Source of the DNA: Bacteroidota bacterium
GTDB taxonomy: Bacteria; Bacteroidota; Bacteroidia; Chitinophagales; Chitinophagaceae
NCBI GenBank assembly: GCA_947453145.1
Contig: CANGFA010000019.1
Span: 1 to 47,079, forward strand
Reading direction: 5' to 3'
DNA length: 47,079 nt
Part shown: piece after piece, positions 1 to 7,177 of the stretch
Numbering within the stretch: the stretch's first letter is position 1
Layout: each line of letters begins with the position of its first letter
Notes under the pieces: generated by a model
Database searches by the model: none
What the model saw: the letters and a program-made list of their open reading frames with translations, nothing else
Told to the model about the DNA's origin: nothing
Made by a program: the position numbers and the translations under genes

Positions 1-437
1 GAACTTCTTCTGGCAACAGCATTATAAATTTTTGAAGGAATATTTTTTGTAAAAGTATTATCGTAACGTTTCTTTTTCCAGCCACTTACCAAATGAAAGC
101 CATCATTTACAATCATGTTATAAAATTCAGGAATTTCATCGGGGGAGTCTTGTAAATCCGCATCCATGGTAACTACAATATCTCCTTGTGCAGCCTTGAA
201 ACCTTCATTTAATGCTGCCGACTTTCCATAATTACGCTGAAAGCGAATTCCTTTTAGGGATTGATATTGAGTCCTTAATTGTTCTATTCTAATCCAGCTA
301 TCATCATCACTTCCATCATCAATCATAATTACTTCATAAGTATAACGATGTTCTTGCATCACACGATCTATCCATTGCATTAATTCAGGTAAAGAATCTG
401 CTTCGTTAAACAATGGTATGATTACAGAAATTTGCAT
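1..437 (-). CDS. Family 2 glycosyltransferase, DPM1-like (3' end beyond window)
   Basis: Inner-face glycosyltransferase that probably moves a sugar from a nucleotide donor to a polyprenyl phosphate or similar lipid acceptor. My translation of the minus strand from the ATG at 435-437 opens with MQISVIIPLFNEADSLPEL, the GT-A/GT2 N-terminal signature, followed by the DDGSDDDS nucleotide-binding acidic stretch near residue 42 and the DADLQDSP (DxD-type) motif near residue 92. About 145 residues are visible; the C-terminal part, including any membrane segments, lies left of the window. It is the last visible gene of a leftward group after the dihydroorotase-like and DUF4199 genes, 22 bases downstream of the latter. 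The family is certain; the exact acceptor cannot be told. Confidence 0.85.
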   Translation of the reverse strand, partial: MQISVIIPLFNEADSLPELMQWIDRVMQEHRYTYEVIMIDDGSDDDSWIRIEQLRTQYQSLKGIRFQRNYGKSAALNEGFKAAQGDIVVTMDADLQDSPDEIPEFYNMIVNDGFHLVSGWKKKRYDNTFTKNIPSKIYNAVARRS

Positions 438-459
438 TTTGATTATTTGGTATTGCTAA

Positions 460-975
460 TTATGCTTGATTTTCGAAAGGGTTGGTATTTTTCTTAGCTA
501 CTGCTGCACCAATTAAAGAGCCAATTAAACCTAAAAATCCAGAAGCAATTATAGTTCCTCCAATTGCAAATGGTAGAAAGTATTTTTTAGTCATGGTCAT
601 AGCTTGATCGATCATTTCATCCGTCATTTTAGGATTTTTCAACATTTGTTTCCTAGACATTTCTAACACCTTTTCTAACATATCAGGAAATAAAAATTTA
701 AAGGCAATAACTGTATAAAGCACTGTAATAACGATAACTACTGCAGTTGTTTTAAAGCCATGAGCAAAAACATTTCCAAATGTCACTTGATTTTTATTTT
801 CATTGGAGAATAATATGGCACCGTAAATTAAACCCCCTAAAAATATTGCATAGTTCACGTAAGAAAGTGAAGACATCTCGTATAAATTAAATACGTATAC
901 AATAATTGAAAATGCAATTGATATGATACTTAATATAAGGCCTTTAATAATGTGACTTGTAACTTTAGTTTCCAT
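460..975 (-). CDS. DUF4199 integral membrane protein
   Basis: Small membrane protein of 171 residues with four hydrophobic segments at about residues 10-30, 38-58, 72-95 and 134-160, and a charged loop (residues 100-130) between the third and fourth. The pattern matches the DUF4199 family of Bacteroidota, whose biochemical function is unknown. It sits 20 bases downstream of the dihydroorotase-like gene and 22 bases upstream of the glycosyltransferase, so the three are probably cotranscribed; I recall the same neighbourhood from related genomes. The C-terminal GxxxGxxGxxxG-like helix suggests tight helix packing. No catalytic residues can be proposed. Confidence 0.75.
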   Translation of the reverse strand: METKVTSHIIKGLILSIISIAFSIIVYVFNLYEMSSLSYVNYAIFLGGLIYGAILFSNENKNQVTFGNVFAHGFKTTAVVIVITVLYTVIAFKFLFPDMLEKVLEMSRKQMLKNPKMTDEMIDQAMTMTKKYFLPFAIGGTIIASGFLGLIGSLIGAAVAKKNTNPFENQA

Positions 976-995
976 GATAATTATTTGATTTTTAT

Positions 996-2261
996 TTATG
1001 CGTTGATATTTACTTTTCCTTTTGAATAGGTTGCTATAATTTTCCCGTTTAATGTAATGTCCCAGAAAGGAGAATTAGCAGACTTGCTTTTTGAATCCTT
1101 CACATTTAAACAGGTTATTTTACTTTTTGTAAACATTGTTAATTCTGCTTCTGCACCTTCCTGAATACTTGCAGTTGGTAAATTAAAAATACTTCTTGCG
1201 TTTGTTGAGAATAGTGCTGCAAGTTTTTCGCTATCAATATTTGGCATAACATGCTGTACTGCAGCAAAAGTTGTTTCAATACTTGCAATACCCGCTTTTG
1301 CATTTTCAAATTCCACTGTTTTTCCATCCCAGTCCTGTGGAATATGATGTGAGCTAATACAATCTACAGTTCCTTCTTCAATTCCTTTTATTAATGCTTC
1401 CTGATCTTTCTTAGTTCTTAATGGAGGGAATACTTTTAACAAAGTATCGTAGTTATTTAAATCCTCTTCCGTAAAAAATAAGTGATAGGGAGTAACGCTA
1501 CAAGTAATTTGTAAGCCTTCTTTTTTTGCTGCTGCGATAAGCGCAATTCCTTTTGCAGTACTTACACTAGTAATATGCAGTTTGGAATTTGTGTATCTTA
1601 ATAATTCAATGTCTCTTGATATAATTAATTCTTCGGCAATAGCGGGAATTCCTGGCAACCCTAATTTTGTTGAAACTAAGCCTTCATTCATTAATCCTAA
1701 ACTTCCTAAGCTTTTATCAATTGGCATTTGAATGGCCACTCCATCAAAAGCTTTTACATATTGTAAGGCTTTTAAAAATAATAAGGTAGATTGAACAGGG
1801 TAGAGTCCATCGCTGAACGCAACTGCTCCATTGGAATGCATGTCTATCATTTCCGCTAAATCCTTGCCTTCTACTTTTTTAGAGATGGCTCCAATGGGTA
1901 AAACATGTATTGGTAATTCCTGACTATGTTGTTTAATATAGGTAACCTGGGACTTTGTGTCAACAGTTGGTTGCGTATTTGGCACCGTAAAAACAGTTGT
2001 AAAACCACCTTGTTGTGCAGCTAATGCACCCGTATTTAAGGTCTCTCTGTTTTCCATTCCTGGATCACAAAAATGAACAAAAGGGTCAACAAAACCAGGA
2101 CTCACAAAACAGTCTTTCCCATCAATAATTTGATCTGACTTTTGGGTGCAGTTGTCAGTAATAGAAATGATTTTGTGATTGTCTAAGAGAATATCTTTGA
2201 TTTTGCCATTAAATGGCGAATGAACATCGGCAATTTTGACCTGCTTGATTAAGGTTGTCAT
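996..2261 (-). CDS. Dihydroorotase-like protein with degenerate metal site (PyrC' type)
   Basis: Amidohydrolase-fold protein of 421 residues aligning over its full length with type I dihydroorotase (PyrC), which closes carbamoyl-aspartate to dihydroorotate. Conserved framework: SPGFVDP (54-60), ENRETLNTGALAA, TPYHL (257-261), FPPLRTKKD (278-286). The active site is not conserved: the HxH pair is F61-V62-H63, the substrate arginine is C65, the ligand expected in HICHVS is S232 and the catalytic aspartate of TDHAPH is H305. It is therefore probably non-catalytic, like PyrC' proteins that scaffold aspartate transcarbamoylase in Pseudomonas (family knowledge). The start is set at the ATG 2259-2261; an upstream extension would run through the tRNA locus. 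First gene of the leftward group with DUF4199 and the glycosyltransferase. Annotation as plain dihydroorotase would mislead. Confidence 0.8.
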   Translation of the reverse strand: MTTLIKQVKIADVHSPFNGKIKDILLDNHKIISITDNCTQKSDQIIDGKDCFVSPGFVDPFVHFCDPGMENRETLNTGALAAQQGGFTTVFTVPNTQPTVDTKSQVTYIKQHSQELPIHVLPIGAISKKVEGKDLAEMIDMHSNGAVAFSDGLYPVQSTLLFLKALQYVKAFDGVAIQMPIDKSLGSLGLMNEGLVSTKLGLPGIPAIAEELIISRDIELLRYTNSKLHITSVSTAKGIALIAAAKKEGLQITCSVTPYHLFFTEEDLNNYDTLLKVFPPLRTKKDQEALIKGIEEGTVDCISSHHIPQDWDGKTVEFENAKAGIASIETTFAAVQHVMPNIDSEKLAALFSTNARSIFNLPTASIQEGAEAELTMFTKSKITCLNVKDSKSKSANSPFWDITLNGKIIATYSKGKVNINA

Positions 2262-2311
2262 TAAGTCAATAATATTTAATGCAATATACCTCGTTTTTTT
2301 CGATTTGGGGC

Positions 2312-2319
2312 TATATTTG
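2312..2319 (+). promoter_or_regulatory. Candidate -7 box of the tRNA-Pro promoter
   Basis: TATATTTG fits the Bacteroidota -7 consensus TAnnTTTG exactly and lies 41 bases before the mature tRNA, leaving a plausible 5' leader for RNase P. No clear -33 TTTG at 19-20 bases upstream; T-rich sequence is there instead. Confidence 0.45.
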
Positions 2320-2360
2320 CAACCCAAAAACCGTGATTTTGTATATAAAACGGCAAAAAT

Positions 2361-2437
2361 CGGGTGGTAGCGCAGTCCGGTAGCGTACACGTCTGGGGGG
2401 CGTGTGGTCGCAGGTTCAAATCCTGTTCACCCGACCA
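2361..2437 (+). tRNA. tRNA-Pro(GGG)
   Basis: A full cloverleaf can be drawn over 77 nt. The acceptor stem CGGGTGG pairs with TCACCCG (one G-U), the D stem GCGC with GCGT, the anticodon stem CACGT with GCGTG and the T stem GCAGG with CCTGT around a TTCAAAT loop. The seven-base anticodon loop CTGGGGG puts GGG at positions 34-36, reading CCC and CCU. C1-G72 and A73 agree with bacterial proline identity, and the CCA end is encoded. It is divergent from the dihydroorotase-like gene and followed by a strong terminator. Confidence 0.96.
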
Positions 2438-2448
2438 AAAAAGGAAAT

Positions 2449-2482
2449 ATAAGCCACAACGATAGTTGTGGCTTATTGTTTT
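2449..2482 (+). terminator. Rho-independent terminator of tRNA-Pro
   Basis: A perfect 12-bp stem (ATAAGCCACAAC / GTTGTGGCTTAT) closes a GATA tetraloop and is followed by TGTTTT. It begins 11 bases after the encoded CCA. Confidence 0.85.
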
Positions 2483-2537
2483 AAAGAACGCACAAATCAA
2501 GCTTGCTTGAATTTGTAAGAGAATTAAAACAATACAG

Positions 2538-2714
2538 ATCACGAAGTGGGCTGATATTTATATGCTTTTCCCGTGAGGGTGATATAGGATAAAGCGAACA
2601 AAGTGAGCTAAATCCTATATCACGAAGTGGGCTGATATTTATATGCTTTTCCCGTGAGGGTGATATAGGATAAAGCGAACAAAGTGAGCTAAATCCTATA
2701 TCACGAAGTGGGCT
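2538..2714. repeat. 81-bp tandem repeat with internal palindromes
   Basis: Two identical 81-bp units (2539-2619 and 2620-2700) are followed by the first 14 bases of a third. Each unit carries a perfect 12-bp inverted repeat, GTGATATAGGAT with ATCCTATATCAC (first copy 2579-2590 and 2612-2623; second 2660-2671 and 2693-2704), around a 21-nt loop. Flanking GAAGTGGG and CCCGTGAG blocks add shorter dyads. Together with the tRNA terminator this fills the 336-base gap between tRNA-Pro and the amidohydrolase; no gene is seen in it. It resembles an intergenic palindromic (REP/MITE-like) element. The minus-strand open frame through it reflects only that 81 is a multiple of three. Confidence 0.9.
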
Positions 2715-2773
2715 AAATTTCAAATCCCCCCATATTTATATATTTCTTAAATTTATGATCTAATATAATAACT

Positions 2774-4396
2774 ATGCCACTAAACTTTAAATTCCACAAA
2801 CCATTACTGGTTTTATTTGCTAGTATATTCCTTACTACAACTTATGCGCAAAGCAAAGCCGAAACCGCTAAAGTTGAAGCAATGAAAACAAAGGCTTTAC
2901 AAATCGTAGAATCAAAAGCTAAAAATATTCAGGAAATGGTGGATATGGTTTTTAGCTTTGGTGAGCTTGGTTTTCAAGAAATTGAAACCTCAAAATATCT
3001 AACAGGCATTTTAGAAAAAAATGGATTTACAATTGAAAGAAATCTTTCTGGAATCCCTACATCATGGATGGCTAAATGGGGAAATGGAAGTCCAGTAATA
3101 GCATTGGGAAGTGATATTGACTGTATACCTAAAGCTTCTCAAATGCCAGGTGTCGCTTATAAATTACCTATTGTAGAGGGTGCACCTGGTCATGGAGAAG
3201 GACATAATTCTGGACAGTCTGTAATTATATATGCGGCTATTGCTGCAAAACAAATCATGGAAGAAAATCATATTCCAGGAACCCTTGTAATTTGGCCAGG
3301 TGTTGCCGAAGAATTGGTGGCAAGTAAAGCATGGTATGTAAGAGACGGTTATTTTAAAAATATTGACGCTTGTATATTTACGCATGTGAGTAGTGATTTT
3401 GCATCGGATTACGGAGACAATGGTGGTAATGGAAATTTAAGTGTACAGTTTGAATTTTTTGGTGAAGCAGCCCATGCAGCAGGAGCTCCTTGGAGGGCTA
3501 AAAGTGCTTTAGATGCTGTTGAATTAATGAATGTTGGATGGAATTATAAGAGAGAACATTTAAAACCAACACAACGTTCCCATTATGTTATTAAAGACGG
3601 TGGAGATCAACCTAATGTAGTGCCTTCTTATGCTAGTGTATGGTATTTTTTTAGAGAAAGAACCTATGAAGATATCAATAAAAATTACCAAGCAGGTATT
3701 AGAATTGCTAATGGTGCTGCGATGATGACCGATACAAAAGTGACTAGTAAAATTTTAGGAACTGCTTGGCCTGGTCATTTTAACAAACCGCTTGCGCAGG
3801 CGATGTATAAAAACATTCAAACCGTGGGTATGCCCAAATGGTCAGAAGATGATGAAAAATTAGCATTAGCAGTTCAAAAATTATTGGAGGCTCCAGAAAA
3901 AGATCAGAAAGGAAATACCATAAAAGGAATGAATAAAAAAATTGATACGCTAGAAGGATCAGTTCCTTTTTCTTGGGGCGGAGGCTCTGATGATATAGCT
4001 GATATTTCATGGAATTTACCAACAATTGTATTAAGATATCCAGCAAATATAAAAGGAACAAAGGGTCATCATTGGGGTGATGCAATTGCTATGGCGACAC
4101 CTATTGCGCACAAAGGAAGTTTAGCAGGTGCAAAGGCAACTGCTTTAACACTTGTAGATATTTTTACCAATCCTAAAATTGTGGCAGATGCAAAAGACTA
4201 TTTTGTAAACGTACAAACAAAGGATACTAAGTATAAACCCTTTATTTCTGCATCCGATCCTGCACCCATCTATTTAAACAAAGAAACGATGGATAAATAC
4301 AGAGATAAGATGAAACCTTTTTATTATCAACCAGAAAAGTATAGTACGTATTTAGAACAGTTAGGAATTCATTACCCTACTTTAGAAAAAATGTAG
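2774..4396 (+). CDS. Secreted M20-family amidohydrolase (AbgB-like)
   Basis: Metal-dependent hydrolase of the M20D/AbgB type, which cleaves amide bonds of N-acyl amino acids or aminobenzoyl-glutamate-like compounds; the substrate here is unknown. Residues 1-26 form a signal peptide (basic start, LLVLFASIFL core, likely cut after TYA), so it acts outside the cytoplasm. Visible site residues are D114/D116, H140 and H144 in GHGEGHN, the E179-E180 pair, H204, H234 in AAHAAG (dimerisation/lid domain) and the C-terminal GHHWGDA. The usual GCGHN cysteine is E142. At 540 residues it is longer than E. coli AbgB, mainly through the N-terminal signal and an expanded C-terminal half. It stands alone, converging on the lysozyme gene with a shared terminator. 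Confidence 0.85.
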   Translation: MPLNFKFHKPLLVLFASIFLTTTYAQSKAETAKVEAMKTKALQIVESKAKNIQEMVDMVFSFGELGFQEIETSKYLTGILEKNGFTIERNLSGIPTSWMAKWGNGSPVIALGSDIDCIPKASQMPGVAYKLPIVEGAPGHGEGHNSGQSVIIYAAIAAKQIMEENHIPGTLVIWPGVAEELVASKAWYVRDGYFKNIDACIFTHVSSDFASDYGDNGGNGNLSVQFEFFGEAAHAAGAPWRAKSALDAVELMNVGWNYKREHLKPTQRSHYVIKDGGDQPNVVPSYASVWYFFRERTYEDINKNYQAGIRIANGAAMMTDTKVTSKILGTAWPGHFNKPLAQAMYKNIQTVGMPKWSEDDEKLALAVQKLLEAPEKDQKGNTIKGMNKKIDTLEGSVPFSWGGGSDDIADISWNLPTIVLRYPANIKGTKGHHWGDAIAMATPIAHKGSLAGAKATALTLVDIFTNPKIVADAKDYFVNVQTKDTKYKPFISASDPAPIYLNKETMDKYRDKMKPFYYQPEKYSTYLEQLGIHYPTLEKM

Positions 4397-4402
4397 CATG
4401 CT

Positions 4403-4430
4403 AAAAAAGGTGGTTTAGACCACCTTTTTT
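4403..4430. terminator. Bidirectional terminator between convergent genes
   Basis: A 12-bp perfect stem (AAAAAAGGTGGT / ACCACCTTTTTT) with a TTAG loop gives a U-run on both strands. It lies 7 bases after the amidohydrolase stop and touches the stop codon of the convergent lysozyme gene. Confidence 0.9.
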
Positions 4431-5134
4431 TATTTAATAAGAAGTTGTTTAAATTTTTCATTGTCTCCTAAGAATAAGTCTAAGTCAACTTCTCCATTTA
4501 TCCCAATTGTTTTTCCATGTTGACTATATTGTAAAAAAACACAATCATTGGATTCAAATTTTGGCCTTAATTTATATCTTGTGTTAAAGTATAACCAAAC
4601 TGGATAGTTGTTTACCTTGCCAAGCATGTTTCTTTTAAAGAAATAATAGGATGAGTAAATTATGGGCTTAGCTCCATAATATTTTTCAGCAAGCTCCAGC
4701 CAAATATTTACCTGACGCATATCAATATCTTCGTCTTCAACATCTAAGATTGGTGGTAAATCATTTGCGTTAAGTTTTACACTATTTCTGTAATTTTCAA
4801 ATTGAACTTCCCCTGAAGAGGTAGCTTTAAAAAAATGATAAGCACCTCTTATTAAATTTACCTTTTTTGCAACCATCCAACTATTAATAAATATTGGGTC
4901 GTTTATTCTATTTCCTTCTGTTGCTTTCATAATACAAAAAGTATTCTTTTCTTTTACTAAGGCCCAGTTGTAAACTTGGTTGTAGTGTGAAATGTCTATC
5001 CCCCTAATTTTATAATTTGAACTTTTAAATGGAACAAGCGTATTAAAATAGTTCTTATAAAAGAGGGTGATTATAATCAAAAAGCATAAAACCAAAAAGG
5101 CAATTATTTTCCATGAATTTTTTTTCAATTTCAA
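4430..5134 (-). CDS. Membrane-anchored GH25 lysozyme (muramidase)
   Basis: Glycoside hydrolase family 25 enzyme that cuts the MurNAc-GlcNAc bond of peptidoglycan. Residues 8-30 form one hydrophobic segment with few cleavage features, so the enzyme is probably tethered in the inner membrane facing the periplasm. The GH25 domain fills the rest: RGIDISHYN (44-52, with D47), MKATEG (69-74), RGAYHFF (96-102) and the catalytic LDVEDE (130-135, with D131 and E133). The start is a TTG at 5132-5134: an in-frame stop lies just upstream and no ATG precedes the membrane segment. Length 234 residues is typical of a single-domain GH25 without wall-binding repeats. Cell-wall turnover is the likely role. Confidence 0.88.
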   Translation of the reverse strand: MKLKKNSWKIIAFLVLCFLIIITLFYKNYFNTLVPFKSSNYKIRGIDISHYNQVYNWALVKEKNTFCIMKATEGNRINDPIFINSWMVAKKVNLIRGAYHFFKATSSGEVQFENYRNSVKLNANDLPPILDVEDEDIDMRQVNIWLELAEKYYGAKPIIYSSYYFFKRNMLGKVNNYPVWLYFNTRYKLRPKFESNDCVFLQYSQHGKTIGINGEVDLDLFLGDNEKFKQLLIK

Positions 5135-5165
5135 CGCGTTTATAGTAAATAATTAGGTGTCATTT

Positions 5166-5173
5166 CAAATATA
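5166..5173 (-). promoter_or_regulatory. Candidate -7 box for the GH25 lysozyme gene
   Basis: TATATTTG on the minus strand, 31 bases before the TTG start, is a perfect TAnnTTTG match. No convincing -33 element. Confidence 0.4.
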
Positions 5174-5213
5174 AATAAAATGACAAATAAGAACGTAACT
5201 GTCTTGAATACTT

Positions 5214-5221
5214 TAACTTCG
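5214..5221 (+). promoter_or_regulatory. Candidate -7 box for the DEAD-box helicase gene
   Basis: TAACTTCG, a one-base variant of TAnnTTTG, ends four bases before the ATG. If used, transcription starts at or next to the start codon, giving a leaderless mRNA. Confidence 0.4.
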
Positions 5222-5225
5222 CATT

Positions 5226-6554
5226 ATGAATTTTACCGACTTAAACTTAAATGCCTCTATACTAAATGCCTTAGAGGATTTAAAATACAAACAAGCTACC
5301 ACCATACAGCATAGGGTATTTCCCATAGTAATGTCGGGTAGGGATGTATGTGGAATTGCACAAACAGGAACCGGTAAAACATTTGCCTATTTATTACCTT
5401 GTTTAAAACAGTGGAAATTTGATAAAAGCAAAGCACCTCAAATTTTAATATTAGTTCCTACAAGAGAGCTAGTAGTGCAGGTAGTGGAAGCTGCTAAGAA
5501 ATTATCCAAATACATGAATGTAACCACCGTTGGTGTTTTTGGAGGGGTAAATATAAATACGCAAGCTATAGAAGTTGAGAAAGGTGCAGATGTGATTGTA
5601 GCTACTCCTGGTAGATTATTTGATCTTATTATGAATGGGTCTATTAAAACCAAAACTATTAAAAGATTGGTGATAGATGAAATGGATGAAATGTTGAATT
5701 TAGGTTTTAGAAAACAAATCACCAATATTTTAGAATTACTTCCTCAAAAAAGACAGAATTTATTGTTTTCGGCTACCATTACAGATGAAGTTGAAAAATT
5801 AATGAACGATTATTTTACTGCACCAGAACGTGTGGAAGCAGCACCAACTGGAACACCACTAGAAAATATTATTCAAACAGGTTATGAAGTTCCCAATTTT
5901 AATACAAAAGTTAATTTATTAGAATTGTTATTGTCTTCTGACGAGACCATGACTAAGGTATTAATATTTGCTGCGACTAAAAGTTTGGCAGATCAATTAT
6001 ATGAGAAACTCATTGAACTATTTCCAGACATTGTTGGAGTCATTCACTCTAATAAAGAACAAAATTATCGTTTCAATACAGTGAATCAATTTAAAGCAGG
6101 GGTATTTAAATATATTATCTCAACCGATGTAATGGCTCGTGGTATTGATGTTGCGGAGGTTACCCATGTTATTAATTTTGATACACCAGACGTACCTGAA
6201 AATTATATTCATAGAATTGGTAGAACAGGCAGGGCTGATAAAAAAGGGATTGCCATTACATTTATGACACCTAAGGAAGCTAAAGAAAGAGCTGCCATAG
6301 AGACCTTAATGAAACAATCCATCCCTGTTCAAGCTTTACCAGAAAAATTAGAAATATCAGAAATTTTAACCGAGGACGAAAAGCCAAAAGTAAGGATGAA
6401 GATTATTCAAATTAAGGTGCCCAAGAAAGAAGAATCCGGGCCAGCTTTTCATGAAAAGTCTTTGAAGAATCAAAAAGTAAATGTTCGTAAGAATCATAAA
6501 GATGCCATGACGAAAAAATATGGCAAACCAAAAAAACGAAAACCCAAAAAGTAG
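5226..6554 (+). CDS. DEAD-box ATP-dependent RNA helicase (DEMD variant)
   Basis: RNA helicase that remodels RNA duplexes in cold response, ribosome assembly or decay. Motifs in order: Q-motif region with TTIQ at 25-28, motif I AQTGTGKT (45-52), Ia PTREL (78-82), Ib TPGR (127-130), II DEMD (151-154), III SAT (182-184), V ARGIDV (304-309), VI HRIGRTGR (329-336). Motif II has methionine for the alanine of DEAD; both acidic residues that hold Mg-ATP are present, so activity is expected. The tail from about 395 to 442 is rich in Lys/Arg and ends KPKKRKPKK, a likely RNA-binding extension. It is monocistronic, with its own strong terminator. RhlE/CshA-like is the closest call but the subfamily is not certain. 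Confidence 0.9.
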   Translation: MNFTDLNLNASILNALEDLKYKQATTIQHRVFPIVMSGRDVCGIAQTGTGKTFAYLLPCLKQWKFDKSKAPQILILVPTRELVVQVVEAAKKLSKYMNVTTVGVFGGVNINTQAIEVEKGADVIVATPGRLFDLIMNGSIKTKTIKRLVIDEMDEMLNLGFRKQITNILELLPQKRQNLLFSATITDEVEKLMNDYFTAPERVEAAPTGTPLENIIQTGYEVPNFNTKVNLLELLLSSDETMTKVLIFAATKSLADQLYEKLIELFPDIVGVIHSNKEQNYRFNTVNQFKAGVFKYIISTDVMARGIDVAEVTHVINFDTPDVPENYIHRIGRTGRADKKGIAITFMTPKEAKERAAIETLMKQSIPVQALPEKLEISEILTEDEKPKVRMKIIQIKVPKKEESGPAFHEKSLKNQKVNVRKNHKDAMTKKYGKPKKRKPKK

Positions 6555-6560
6555 TAGTTT

Positions 6561-6599
6561 AATTAAAGAGCCCTTAAAAAATTTAAGGGCTCTTTAATT
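6561..6599 (+). terminator. Terminator of the helicase gene
   Basis: An 18-bp perfect stem, with GAGCCCTT / AAGGGCTC at its core, closes an AAA loop. It starts 6 bases after the helicase stop and runs into T-rich sequence. Confidence 0.88.
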
Positions 6600-6681
6600 T
6601 TGCGTCTTATGATTTTTTAGCACCCCGTAAAGGAGTGCTAAAATTTACATTTCCCAATAAATAAATTTAAGTGCTCTTTAA

Positions 6682-7098
6682 TTAAAAGCGCTCAAAATTA
6701 CTGAAGAAGAAATTACCTTCTATTGCAGCATTTTCATCGCTATCACTTCCGTGAACTGCATTTTCTCCTATAGAAGTAGCATATTTCTTACGAATTGTAC
6801 CTTCCGCTGCATCTTTAAAATTTGTAGCTCCAATTAAGGTTCTAAAATCGGCAACCGCGTTCTCTTTTTCTAATATGGCTGCTACAATGGGGCCACTACT
6901 CATGAATTCAACTAATTCGCCATAAAACGGACGTTCCTTATGTACTTCGTAAAACTGACCTGCTTGAGCGGGTGTCAAATGAATCCATTTCATTGCTTTT
7001 ATACTAAATCCAGCTTGTATAATTTGATCTAAAATGGCGCCAGTGTATCCTTTTGAGGTTGCATCGGGCTTAATCATGGTAAATGTTCTGTTGCTCAT
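6682..7098 (-). CDS. ndk: Nucleoside diphosphate kinase
   Basis: Transfers the gamma-phosphate of ATP to NDPs through a phosphohistidine, balancing NTP and dNTP pools in the cytoplasm. At 138 residues it is the usual bacterial length. Visible features are the MIKPDA start of the fold (8-13), [14 protein letters not shown] (53-66), and the active-site block NAVHGSDS (113-120) with the catalytic histidine at H116. The gene is monocistronic and faces away from the DHH phosphoesterase gene; the two share a 79-base intergenic region with mirror-image -7 boxes. Identification is secure. Confidence 0.97.
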   Translation of the reverse strand: MSNRTFTMIKPDATSKGYTGAILDQIIQAGFSIKAMKWIHLTPAQAGQFYEVHKERPFYGELVEFMSSGPIVAAILEKENAVADFRTLIGATNFKDAAEGTIRKKYATSIGENAVHGSDSDENAAIEGNFFFSNFERF

Positions 7099-7127
7099 GT
7101 GTTTTTCTTTAAAATGTTTCTAATTGT

Positions 7128-7175
7128 GGGCGCAAATTTACACAAAAACATTGGTTTTGCCCTAAATTTGTGCCC
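7128..7175. promoter_or_regulatory. Divergent ndk / DHH-phosphoesterase promoters in an inverted repeat
   Basis: GGGCGCAAATTTA (7128-7140) and TAAATTTGTGCCC (7163-7175) are inverted copies matching at 12 of 13 bases. Each contains a perfect -7 box TAAATTTG, at 7133-7140 reading left for ndk and 7163-7170 reading right. The rightward box ends 7 bases before the phosphoesterase ATG. The symmetric arrangement could also be an operator. Confidence 0.5.
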
Positions 7176-7177
7176 TT

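Noticed and set aside
2262..2390. N-terminal extension of the dihydroorotase-like gene by 43 codons
   Set aside because: It would pass through the tRNA-Pro gene and its promoter; the homology begins at the ATG 2259-2261.
2276..2542. 88-residue minus-strand frame across the tRNA-Pro locus
   Set aside because: Its core (GEQDLNLRPHAPQTCTLPDC) is the well-known spurious translation of the antisense of tRNA-Pro.
2538..2714. CRISPR array
   Set aside because: The units are directly adjacent 81-bp tandem copies with no unique spacers, and no cas genes are nearby.
2481..2723. 80-residue minus-strand frame with a 27-residue repeat
   Set aside because: It is only the 81-bp DNA repeat read in frame; there is no start context, and the palindromes explain the sequence.
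6615..6643. Hairpin as intrinsic terminator of ndk
   Set aside because: The A/T runs are inside the stem and no U-run follows on either strand; it may be an RNA structure but is not listed as a terminator.
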